The position numbers were made by a program, and so were the translations under genes. Below are positions 1 to 10,900 of a DNA stretch of 64,000 nucleotides, piece after piece. The notes under the pieces were generated by a model that did not search any database, had not been told where the DNA came from, and worked only from the letters and a program-made list of their open reading frames with translations. Location of the stretch: NCBI GenBank assembly GCA_905221615.1, contig CAJNDT010004957.1, positions 528,952 to 592,951 on the forward strand, given 5' to 3'. The stretch comes from Symbiodinium sp. CCMP2592 (lineage: Eukaryota; Sar; Dinophyceae; Suessiales; Symbiodiniaceae). Position 1 is the first letter of the stretch; each line of letters starts with the position of its first letter.

Positions 1-160
1 TCGCTAAGGGATGGGCTACAGTTGAGAGTGTCATCGACATGGATCCTCCTGAGCCTTTTGGTAGGTACTTTGGTTGTAATCATTTTGAGAAAACCCAGGT
101 ACAACTTCCCAGGTCCGCACATCCGTTTGCATACGTGTTCGACAAGAAGACGGCTGCTCC

Positions 161-180
161 AGCCCGGGGTGACCCGAGGC
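161..180 (+). repeat. short hairpin of the R1 family
   Basis: The form is AGCC, CGGG, loop GTGA, CCCG, unpaired A, GGC. It matches the architecture of ten hairpins right of the insertion (30102-34912), with a different inner stem. Confidence 0.7.
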
Positions 181-1654
181 CACAAGTTCGAGAAGACTTC
201 TGGGAAGTCGACACCGAGCTTGGTGCAGTTGTTCGTCATCACGTGTATCCTAGGAAGAGGTTGTATGTTCCCACCAACAGGGATATTGAGGTTTTCCCAA
301 ACTTGTCAACAACCCGGGTAACCGCCTTCGATGAAGGTCCGATTGAGGAACACGATGTCAACCTTGACCCCAACCTTAAGCGCGAGGAGTGGTGGACCGG
401 CCGATCCTTGTTCCCGTTACCAGGTCACGATGCCGAAAAGATCAGACACGCTCTAGCTGCCTCCAAAGGCAAGCCGTCTAGGTCTAAGGCCGAGGCCAAA
501 AGGGAAGCCAAGGAACAGAAGTTCAAGGGAACAGACACGATTTGCAAAGATGCTATTCCTTCAATGGATAAGCCCGTGAACGTCATGACATACGACATGA
601 AAGACTTCCTGATTTCTTGTGTGGACAGGTACTGTGATCTCGCTAAGGTCTCTAAGCAGTCCCTTACCAATGTTCCAACTCCGTTTTCAGAGAACAGAAT
701 TGCTAAGCCTACCGAGGGGGAATAGCCATCTGGGCGCCTCCAACCAATTGCTAGCAAGGTTCTCATGAAAATCCTATTTGCCGCTAGGATGGCACGATGG
801 GATCTCCTGCGGGCTACTCAAAGCCTCGCCAGCAGGGTGACGAAGTGGAGCAGGGACTGCGATGCAGCACTTCACAGGCTTGTCTGTTACATCAACTCTT
901 CACTTGATGTTCGGATGCAGGGATTTATTGGGGATCGCATCAGTGAGTGTAAACTTTGGCTGTTCTGTGATGCAGATTGGTCTGGGGAACATGATCGCAA
1001 ATCAACCTCGGGCTGTGCACTGTATCTCGTGGGGCCAAACACCTATTACCCGTTGAATGCCTTTTCCAAGAAGCAGACCAGTATCACGATGTCAAGCACA
1101 GAAAGCGAGGTCATCAGTGCTAACCATGGTGTTCGCGCTCAGGGATTGCCCAGCCTCAGCCTTTGGATGTTCCTATGGCAACAGGTTGAGATCAATTCAG
1201 CCAACCATCAGGTTAGGCCAAAGAGACCTCCACCCATCAAGATTGATGGTATTCTAGCAAGAGTTGACCCCGAACTTGACGAGATCAGGTACGGGGGAAT
1301 CCCAGGTGGGCGATCGGTTGCCAATCTTCAGGGTTTGAATGTGGGCTTGAGCGACAAGTTTCGCGTTCAGTTCCTTGAGGACAATCAAGCGACGATCACG
1401 ATCGTTCACAAAGGTGATAGTGAAAAGATGCGACACACTGATCGCACTCAGAACATCAGTTTTGGATGGTTGAAGCAGCAGTTCGAGGTGGAACATTTCG
1501 ATATGGTCAATGTTGATACGCTCGAACAGGTTGCCGATATCTTTACGAAACCCTTCGCCGAGAAGACTAAGTGGCTTCACGCTCTCAGGTTGATCAACCA
1601 CAATCTGTGCCCCACTGTTGCCAACAAAGGTGGCAAGGACTCAGACAGTCATTT

Positions 1655-1658
1655 GGTT
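1655..1658 (+). repeat. target-site duplication of GT1, left copy (GGTT)
   Basis: These four bases abut the outer end of the left inverted repeat and recur directly after the right one at 29415-29418. Keeping a single copy joins the flanking reading frames without loss or gain of a base. Confidence 0.75.
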
Positions 1659-1752
1659 AAGCCTTGGTCCACCTATTCGGGCTTATAAACCACATCCAGG
1701 CTCATAAACAACGCAGAGCAATTGCTTTCAGCCTCCGGGCGACGCTGCTCAC
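1659..1752 (+). repeat. left terminal inverted repeat of GT1, 94 bp
   Basis: It matches the reverse complement of 29321-29414 at 93 of 94 positions; the one difference is C at 1733 against A. The outer end reads AAGCCTTGG. Inside are two imperfect 14-bp direct repeats, GGCTTATAAACCAC and GGCTCATAAACAAC, 19 bp apart, which are possible protein-binding sites. Confidence 0.88.
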
Positions 1753-3064
1753 TAACTCTGCATGCCAAGCGCTTTATCGATTGAACATTATCCAGCCCCG
1801 GGCTTTTTAGTATTCAGGACTAAGATTCATCCTGCAACTCAAACTCCCGACACTAAAACCTTGCCAACTATTAGCCAGCCAGCCTACACCTTGAAACTAA
1901 GCCAAAAGAAATCTTTCAAGCTTCATCGCACCAATACCCATCATGTGAAACTGACCGGTATCTCATTGTCAGTCTGCCAAGTTGAGGATGCAACCTCGGC
2001 CGCAGGACAGACCCAAGTCCAACTTCCGGGAGCTGTCACATCGGTGCCACGTGCTGATGCACTGAGTTTCTGGCACTGACCGCAATGAGTGGGAACCATC
2101 ATAGTAAAAATGCCTCGCCACTTCTTTTGCAACAACAGTTTTGATAATTTGACAAATTTCCAGTGTGTGGGCAACCGCACACAAGCTCAATGTAAGGATA
2201 ATATCGCAGTCATGGCTTCATCATCTGTCACTCTTCGTGTTTGAGTTTGAAATGTCAGCCAGCATTTCGTGCCTTGAACACATTGCCGAAGTCGCCGCTT
2301 GGCCTGAGCACATGGTTTGGGACGCAGTGAGAAGCACCCTTGTTCCCAACCCTTGAAGTGGCACCGTCTTTATTGTTTTATCCGGCTCATTCCAGTTTTT
2401 GGTTTCTACTAGTTTGATTTGAATGGACAGAACTAGATAGCCTCGTCTAGAGTCTGGATGAATCCACAGAACGGATTTGGGGCCTAACTAGCATTTTTAT
2501 GAACCTTCAGTATGTTGAAGAGGCGAGGCCTGAGGCATTCAATGGGGTTTGGAAAGCTTCGACCATCAAGTTCATTTTCGGAACCTTGTTTCACTGGACT
2601 CCTTCATTTCGGGCCTTCGTAGACGTCGTATTCAGGAATCTAGTCTTGGGGACGATTTTAAGGCAACCCCTACTATACACCCAGAGCTCAGCCTCAAGTT
2701 AACATGGTTATTATATTGGTTGCCGCACAATGACACAATTATTATGAATTACCCAAAATCAACCCCTCAGACCCAGCACACACAACGCAGCGACAGTCCA
2801 ATTTCGAAACGAAGGCATCCACCCAGGACCCAGAACTGAAACACCACGACATTTACTACCCCAACAACTTTAAAGACAACGAAAGCCAGCACGGTCTGTA
2901 TCTCGTCTATTAATAATATTGTTATTATTATTATTATTATTATCTCTCTCTCTCTCTCTCTCGCTCTTCCTCTGGCTGGTCTTTTGCTGCGACCACAGCT
3001 CGAGGAGCTACCATCTTGTGAGCGAGCGAGGCATCTACAAAACTAGAGCACGGAAGCTTCGGAG
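1753..3064. other. non-coding left interior of GT1
   Basis: I see no convincing exon here. An ATT trinucleotide tract followed by a TC tract lies at about 2912-2962. The rest is unremarkable and presumably holds the 3' region of the leftward gene at 4087-3065. Confidence 0.5.
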
Positions 3065-4087
3065 TCAATCATCGGCGACTTCTGCATCATCTTCTTTCTC
3101 CTCTTCCTCTTCTTGTTCCTCCGGTCCTTCCTCGGGTTCGCCGAGATCCTCCGTGTCATCCTTTTCGCCAGCCACATCCCCTGCAGCAGCCGCTGCAGCT
3201 GCTGTCAGCATATTTTCCTGGGCTACCTAATAGCCCAAAACCTTTGAAAGCTATCGGGCAAAGTCGTTATTATCAGTAGCTAGAAGACGAAACGAATGAG
3301 GCCTTAGCATTTTGGACTTTGGGACTGGTCTGTCATGTAGTGTGACCCAAACAACAAGACATCAACGAAAAAATGGCCATGTGGCCACCAAGTCTTTGAC
3401 ACTGTCCACGTCCTTGCCGGCCTCGAGACTCGATCTGGCGACCTCTGCGATCTCCTCTTGCTTCTCGTCTGAGACGCCCTCCCGGACCTTCACCTCATAC
3501 CAACAACAAAACCAGACCCTCATAAAACCTGCTGCCTCAACTAATTTTAACCTAGACCCTATAAGCCCTCCAACTTTAACTTTAACTTGAAACCCAAAGC
3601 CCTTAACCATAAGAGAAAATATAACCCACCTCTAAAACCCTAAAACCCGAGACCCGGAGCAGCATGGGGTGACACGGTGGTACAAAGTGAGTGCTGTACA
3701 ACAAGCTAGATAATGACAGTCAAATCAAGTTGCTGACAAGACCTCGGGCGGATTGCCGCCTTTCTGGGTGCGAAGCTTGATGCTCCATCTCCCTGTTGGG
3801 TACCTGGACTTGTATGCCTTCCGGATCGGAGGCTCCTCCGATGCTGCTGCAGGCCTCTTCAAAGAGTTCTTGCAGGATGGCTTCTTCATGACTGTTTTAG
3901 CCACAGCGTTGCAACCAGCTGCAGTCTTGGCTTTGGCCTTGGCTTTGTTTTTCTGTGTCTGGCACTTGCCACTGGGCTTTTTGGTAACAACTGCTGGCAC
4001 TGGCTGTTCTTCCACAGCCACACTGGCATCATCACTGAGTGCATCTACGGATTGCAGTGTAGCACTGGCCATGATGGCTGGGATCAT
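3065..4087 (-). CDS. Lys/Pro/Ala-rich protein with acidic tail, three exons
   Basis: Exons on the minus strand are 4087 (or ATG 4072) to 3743, 3493-3389 and 3217-3065. The introns are GT-AG and all three exons join in phase 0, giving about 195-200 residues. The N-terminal third is acidic, followed by a basic stretch with KKPSGK, KKPSCK and KRPAAA, then TGRWSIKLR. The second exon is a charged helix-like segment (EKQEEIAEVARSSLEAGK). The third ends in a run of Ala and then Glu/Asp up to TGA at 3067-3065. The KRPAAA plus GxWxIK combination recurs in dinoflagellate proteins of unknown, probably chromatin-related, function; that is recollection, not a search. It is the last leftward gene of GT1. 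Confidence 0.65.
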
Positions 4088-4801
4088 GCCGTGGTCAACA
4101 CGGCGACAGCCAACCCGCCCAATGGGTTTCCCCTCGAACCAGAACCTGGAATGCAAAGCAATGACAAACTGACTCGCACACACGTAGCACCATGCTAGGA
4201 ATTGCAAGCAACAGCTTGACACGAGGCAAGGAGCACTAGATGCATCAATGTGATAAAATAATAGTTTGGCACCAGAAGCATCGAAGCTGCTGTTTCTGAC
4301 TGCTTTCAGCAGCAATCTCCGAGAGCTGACATCATGGGAAGGAGCTTGAAACATAAGGCCGTTAATTTCTCTGGTTGAACCTTGAAAACATGCTGTCATG
4401 TTGGGCGAGTGACAGAATGATGATGGCAATGGGTTTGATATGCACTTAAATCTACTCACTCCTGGACCTTCGCTCTCTCGCTGGAGATGTGACTCTGGCG
4501 GTACATCGCCATCGAGATGACAGGAAAAACTCAGAGTCAGTGACACTGACTCTCATCCACAGGTGGTCTGTGGATCAGTAGCAAATCATCTTAAAAGTCG
4601 AAAGGGCTCTTACTCCTTTCTTTGCATGACTCGAGACTCTACACCAAGCGTGTGGCATGTAGTCCTGGAATCTCAACGGCACACTTGAGGTAGTACTTGG
4701 GTTTGAGCGGTGTGATGGGCGAGGTCGCCGAGTATTCAACCTGAGAGATCAGGAAACCAAATACGAAGCACCGGACCCTAGACCCGGAACCCCTTAAAAC
4801 C

Positions 4802-7800
4802 CTATGGTCTGGCCTCCCACACGGTTGAGCACAGGTTACTCTGCGGCAAGCTCTTGAACTGCCCTGCCAATAGTCCCCCGAATTGGGTCGCACGGGGCTT
4901 CTCGGGATCCACTTGGTTGTCATCTCCCACGGCCTTTGGCTCGAAGCAGTGCACTCGTGCAGCAGAAAGCACTTCGTACCGGAAGGCCTGAATTGTCGAG
5001 TCCTGTTCAGTGACCGTATCTTTGATTGATAACTTAACACGTAGTGTGGCGGCTTATTCTTGGGACAGCGACTTTCAGCGGCACACGAAAAATTAAAACC
5101 TGGTTAGAACAGTTCCACAGTGTGGGGGTTAAGTTTCTGGCACTGCCTACAAGTAAGCTAGGCCTTCACATCTTAGTTTCTCACTAAGGGCAATGCAACA
5201 TGGAAAGCAACAACATCGTTAGCGAGATGAAGTGCCAACAACACCGCACACGCCGAGCACCAGAATTCCACCCGAGAAACAAGAACCGAGTTCAACACTA
5301 AACGTGACAGACCCCACGGCTCCTCATTCATCTTCGGCTTCAACTCATGATCGACCAGGGTCATCTCCGTCAGCCCGTGGCTCGTGCACAAATCATGTCC
5401 AATCATGGACAAGCAAGTCGCCTTCTTCGTGATTGGGCTGACTGATTTGTCCACTGCAATCATGACTTTCGTGTCCACCTCGACAAGCCACGGGATGATG
5501 TCGTTCGTGGAGCTGCGGGCGGTGCCTGCCCCAAGTATGCTGACTCATTGAAAGCCCGCTCTCAGACTCCCAACACAATTTGAAACCCTCAACAATGGAA
5601 CCCTTGTGCCTGCCGGTTTCTCCACGAAGCTCCCCAGCCCGAAGCCGAAGAGCTCGCCCCCGGCATTCACAGAGATTGTATCCTCGGTCCTGTTCATCAA
5701 GAAAAGCTTCTTCTTGTTCGTCCATGCGACTGTGATGTTCGCGTTCATAGCCGCGGGGCACTGCATCAGAATCCTGAGTGAAACTCGCTGCAACAGCCAG
5801 CAAATGATGGTGTGCCAGTGAACATCTCTTTCACACACTACACATCATAGTGTAATCAAGCAACTTACATATAAATACATTATTAAACATACATAATAAA
5901 CATGTGCATGTGTAGCATGTGTGTGTGTAAGTTTGAACATACAGTAGTTACGGTACGGCATAATGGAATATAATCTTTAGATACTAATATTATCATAACA
6001 CAACATAGTACTCATAATATTGGGAAAGGATCATGTGATAGGAAATAATATACTTTAACACAAAGTGGCTACGCCACAACCGCAGATAAGCACAAAGCAT
6101 AATCATAAAATACATGTAATAATGAAATGAACCGAATAAGTCGACATGTGACAACCATACATCCTGTGTTCTACAATAAATAGATGTATACAACATATGT
6201 ACTTTATGATATATTGCATTATATGTTGTGGTTATGGCAGCTAATGAACTGAACTCGTAGTTGATACGTGGACCTCCATCATTTCCTCCTGGGCAGCGGC
6301 CGTTTCCAGCCCAACCCATGTGATAACTGCGAGAACTTATGTGTTGATGCTATGGATACAACTGGACAACTTATTGAGCTTACAGCTTTAACTTCATTTT
6401 AAAACTAAACCGTACACTAAACCCCGAATCCTGCGGCAAAGTGGCTCTGTAGAGGCCTCGAACTCATTGATGGTGAGAAAGTCGGGCTCCCATTTCTTGC
6501 CCACGTTGATGTCAAAAGCCTCCTCACTTGTGAAGTTGGGTCGGGCTTGTGTTCTCGGCCTGGGAGACGACGGGTCTCCGCGAGCTGAAGGCCGTGGTGT
6601 GGCGGCTTCTCCGGATCCAAGATACGTCAAGAGCTTCGCCTTCTCCTTCTCGAACGTGGAGATGAGCTCTTGGACTGGCTGCATGTAAGTGCCCAATGTC
6701 TGTTTCACAGACTCAGGCAGCCTGAATCAATGAAATGTTTGTCCAGAACTTTACAAGAACTGATCGTGTGGGACCAAGCGAATAGAACAGACAAGCGACA
6801 CGAACCGTCCGTCCTCACGGGCGAGGACTGTCAAGGCCGGCATCTGAGGTGCGGTTCCGGTGTTCGGGCGCTGCTTCGGGCCGGCCTCTGGAGCGTTGTC
6901 CCACCACTCCTGCACAGGACTACTTCGTTGATATAATGGTTCCAACTCACGGGGACTTGGGAGTGCTGCAGGAATGCTCTCGAGTCTCACTAAGGCCCAA
7001 GTGCAATAATAATAAATAACTAACCTTCATCCTTACCTCATGCTCAGGACGCCAGCCAAAAAACGGAAGGCCGCGAAACCGCAAGCCGCATAAAATATTA
7101 TTATCAGCCTTGAACCTGTAACCCTGAAAGTCAAACTGTTAAACACAAAGCTCAAACTAAAACCCGTAAGTCAAACCCCTGTGCAATCTCAGCCTCTTAT
7201 GAGTAAATTTCGGGACGGCATTAGGTCTTTAAGCATTTATTTAGTAGCTGCTTTCTGATGAATTGCAAATTGCTGAGAAAGGTCGGCACGGATGACGCCG
7301 GCCATGGACTTCCGCTTCCACTCCACATCCTCGAACGAGTAGTCCGCCTCTGAGTGACAGGCCAGGAACCTGTAGTCCACACACTGTGTGTTGGGCTCCG
7401 TCAGCCCTTGCTTCTGCATCGCCCACATTGCCTTGCCGACCTCATTGAAGCTGAACCTGCACGAAGAACAGAATCCACGAGGATGGCTTTAAGTTTCTTA
7501 AGGCCTTGGGTTGTTTCGACAACTCACAGCTTAGTATCCTGCCTGCTTGGACAGAGGTCAATGACTGTGGCGTTTCCGGTTGCTGGAATATCCAAACCCT
7601 GCAGCAGGCCGAGGATCATCTTCTTCGTGGACTCCACACCTCGCTGTGCGGCCTTAGCGACTTAAAAAGTGGCAGGTGAAGTTGCTTGGCAAGGCCTTTC
7701 ATCATGCAGCATAGGAGCTCGTTGAGTGGCCGAAGGGGGGCTCTCGGTCTCGCTCAACAATTCCGACACCCGGGCCCGGGGCAACGGTCCCAAGATGCCA

Positions 7801-7922
7801 CAAGCAGCCTACACGGGATCAGCATCCGACAAAAATGACAATGACAATGTCAATTCCAGGCACCTGCGACTTCCCGAACATTGTGCCAATCCCAGCGGTC
7901 ATCTTGTTGGTGCAAAGCCAAC
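4802..7922 (-). other. exon group 3 of the very large protein (C-terminal part)
   Basis: Exon 7922-7864 ends G and joins TC at 7660 to form a codon. The 7660-7528 exon (LLQGLDIPATGNATVIDL) ends CT and joins G at 7456. Next are FLACHSEADYSFEDVEWK (7456-7252, GC donor), RELEPLYQRSSPVQEWWD (6978-6802), a coiled segment STFEKEKAKLLTYLGSG (6711-6420), KKLFLMNRTEDTISVNAG (5787-5610), DTKVMIAVDKSVSPITKK (5518-5309) and VHCFEPKAVGDDNQVDPE (5040-4802) before TAG. The joints after 6420 and 5610 are not resolved. Confidence 0.55.
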
Positions 7923-10900
7923 CTGGGGATCAGTGAGTTTCTTGGCATTGAACGTGGTTTGGCTTAGGATCCGTATGCCAGGCTGCAGAGCTGGGAGCGT
8001 TTGCGTTTGTCGCCGCCGTGCCCACTGTCTTGGAACGTCAGAGAAACCTCCTGATAATCAAAGTGCCTCGTTGCCACACGTGGCTCAGACTTTACTTTGC
8101 TTTTCAACACATTGACATATTCCGATCTTAACCCTGTTCCTACCTAGAGGCTCATACCCTACCCCTTTTTTATGGCGCCTACTTTTTGAGATGATAACAA
8201 ATCCTAACCATAAAACTAGGTACTCTAAAAAAAGGGGTAAGGTATGAGCCTCTAGGTAGCTTATGACCCCACACGTGAAACTACTATCCTAACCTTCATA
8301 ATTAAGTACGGTGTCATCACTCTAACTCAAGTCTTGACGAAGGGAACATTGCCATGTAGTACTCAAATTTAAAATCTATCATAGACAAGTTGCAACAGCA
8401 GCTTCTCAAACAGTAGCTTGCGGTGTGTCACTACGCTTGCCCCGTCAACCGACCCATACGACACCGGCAGGAGCACGAACAGAGCCGACTCGGGGCTGTG
8501 GGTCGAGATGGACTTGGCCGTCTCCACGGCCTCGTCGACCAGCATGCCTCCTCGGATGGTGTTACTGTGATTAAAGGTCGAGTTTACTGTATTTTTACGT
8601 TTTGGGTTTAGGGTAGTTTAGGGCTTAGCTTCCGCGGACGGATGTCTATCATTCTGAGCAGTATATCTGCTATACACCTAATTGATTCTCAGGGCCTGGG
8701 GCAGAATATAGGTTTCTTGCAAATAAATCCTAAGAAGCCTAGGAGCTGGAGGGCCAAACTGTCAAGTCCAGCAGCATCAAAGTGACCAGGGGCCTGCATG
8801 AGGGTTGCAGTGACAACTACAACCAAGAACCTACAACCAGGGAACAACCACAACTGCCACAAACAAGCACCACCGAAATCAACAACGACAACAAGAAGCC
8901 CGCAGCACCGGCACCACTAGCACCACTAGCAACAAGGCAGCAACAACAAAACAGGACATACTACTTGTGCTGTCTCAGGACTGTGTCTCGGGGCCATGCT
9001 CCCTCCGGTGCTGAATCAGATGGCTGCTCATGTCGATGATGGAGTTCGGAAACAAAACGTAGAGGTGGTTGGCCGTGGACCACGTCTCGATGGCCCCAAT
9101 GCCCTTCTGGTGGCGGACGTGCAAGTACTGCAGGTCGAGGGCACCCTGAAGAGAGGTCCCAAAGACTTAGAGTAATAGGCTTGGACCCATAGTGCCACTT
9201 TGAGCTGGCTTGAAGGAAGGCCTGCGGTTTAAGTCGCTATAAATCTGTATTGGTGGGGTTGAAACCAGTTGCTGGGCCTGCTTCAGGCTTCTGTCCATCG
9301 ATTCCATCGCATACTTCTCCACAGTTTCCAGGTCATTGGCGACCTTGCTCTTGATCTGCTCTCGGGTGGCGATGGCCAGGTTCGCGGCCAGCCTGAAAAC
9401 AAGAATGACCCCCCTCCGCGTTTTCTGTAACTCCACTGTAACAGTGACAGCTGCTAATAATTACTTGTTTAGTGAATCCCTGGAGCCTGCAATCAGTCTA
9501 AACCTGGCCCTGCACAAAGCCCTGAAGCCCAGACCATTGAACTAAGAAACCAGGAGCTAGGGTAGGAAGCTTGAAATAAACCGGAAAACCCATAGCACGG
9601 AAGCCTTGCAAATTCTGGGCCTGGTCTGTTACTTTAAGCACGACGAGTGTATCCCCTAAAGTGTGAAGCTTAATAAGTCTTCAAAGCCAACCGCTCCGAG
9701 TAGCTTCTCGTCAGCTTCAGCCTTGACCGTGTCCACCTGACACCAGAAGTTCAAAGCAGAATACTCTCCCTTATTAGGGCTTAGTTTGGGCGAAGTTGTC
9801 AAGTATTAGGCAGTGTGAGCCATCTTGTGGCAAAGTATAGGCAGGCCTGCTTCTGGAACTTCACAAGGCAGGCCCGAAAGATCGACACCCGAGCGAGGTC
9901 TGCTGGAGGCACGCTATCCGTCATCAGAGCCATGAACTCCGCATCGGCGTGCTTCGCAAGAAACCTCAGATTCAGCTCATTATGTTGGGGGACTGGTTGG
10001 CGGACGGGCGGGCTGGCAGGGTGGCTGTTGCTCCTGGGGTCGTGTGGGGCAACAACAGCTGCACGATGTCCAAGTTCGGTCTCGGTGCGCTTTCTTCAAC
10101 AGCGGCACCTCTTTCAGCACGAAGTCCTCGGGGAGCTTCTTCTGGAGCTGCTCCATGCAGTGGACAAACAGAGCCGCCGCCTTCTGCAAAGGTTCCTTGC
10201 ACGTTTGGAGTGCAAGTTTCATAATGGTGTGATTGCTAGGTTTCGCGAGGATTGAGGGTTTTGGTTGCCAATAGGGATTACGGTTGAAAATTTAAGGTTT
10301 AGGCTGCAAAGGTGAATTGCATTTGATCCAGTACATTTGTTATATTGAATTTAATTTGCTTTGTTTCTACCATAAGCCCCGAATCACTAAAGGAAGTTAA
10401 GTTTCCCTAAACCCTAAACCCTAATAAACCCTAAACCCTAAAACCTAAACGTTAGTATGAGCCCCGACCCCAAGCCCTGGAATAATAATAAAATCAAATA
10501 GTTGTGTATTTACTCCCTGAACCCTCAACTAAATGCCTCAATGAAACCCGTCACTGACTTCTCAATTCCAATCCAAGGGGGCCAACTCCCTTGTCGTCCA
10601 TGGTTTCCTCATTTTCGAGTGCACATTCTCATAGTCGTGACGCACCCGCTGCATCAAGAAATCCAGCACTTCGGTGGTGTTGCCCAGCGTTTCCGCCCAC
10701 GCTCCAGCTGTCGACGGAACGTACCCCGCCGAGAAAAGCCCACTTGCCAAGCTCTCGTGAGTGATGAATCGGAACATTGAGTACTTCCTGCGGCATAATG
10801 AGCTTGGGACCCTCTAGTTCGAAGCCCTCCATTGCTTCTTTAGCTTAGTTATGAAAGCCTGTGATTTTCAATCCCAGCCCGCCCGCCTGACGAGCCTTAG

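Larger units (their letters stand above)
1..1658 (+). mobile_element. R1, a Ty1/copia-type retroelement: left part
   Basis: This is the 3' portion of the pol region of a copia-type element whose 5' end lies outside the window. The element stops at 1658, where the terminal inverted repeat of GT1 begins, and resumes at 29415 in the same orientation and frame. Both halves carry the same type of short hairpin (161-180 here, ten more on the right), which supports common origin. No LTR is visible. Confidence 0.88.
3..1688 (+). pseudogene. copia-type pol, end of RT region plus RNase H, cut by insertion
   Basis: The frame is open from the left edge, so this is a 5'-truncated polyprotein. Residues near the end of the first part (MTYDMKDF, then PIASKVLMKILFAARM) mark the tail of a dinoflagellate copia RT region. 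The RNase H domain follows: an Asp in DADWSG, then STSG, TESE, an Asp in LEDNQ, and the terminal ADIFTKPF signature of Ty1/copia RNase H. A single TAG at 723-725 interrupts the frame, and the same frame resumes at once on conserved sequence, so this is a point stop rather than a gene boundary. The last ten codons (1659-1688) come from the inserted inverted repeat and are not native. RNase H would degrade the RNA strand during reverse transcription. Confidence 0.85.

Noticed and set aside
1659-1688. Native C-terminus of the R1 RNase H protein
   Set aside because: These ten codons belong to the inverted repeat of the inserted element; the same bases recur, inverted, at 29385-29414.
2919-3230. 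Serine-rich plus-strand ORF
   Set aside because: It is the antisense of the Glu-rich last exon of the gene at 4087-3065 plus a TC tract.
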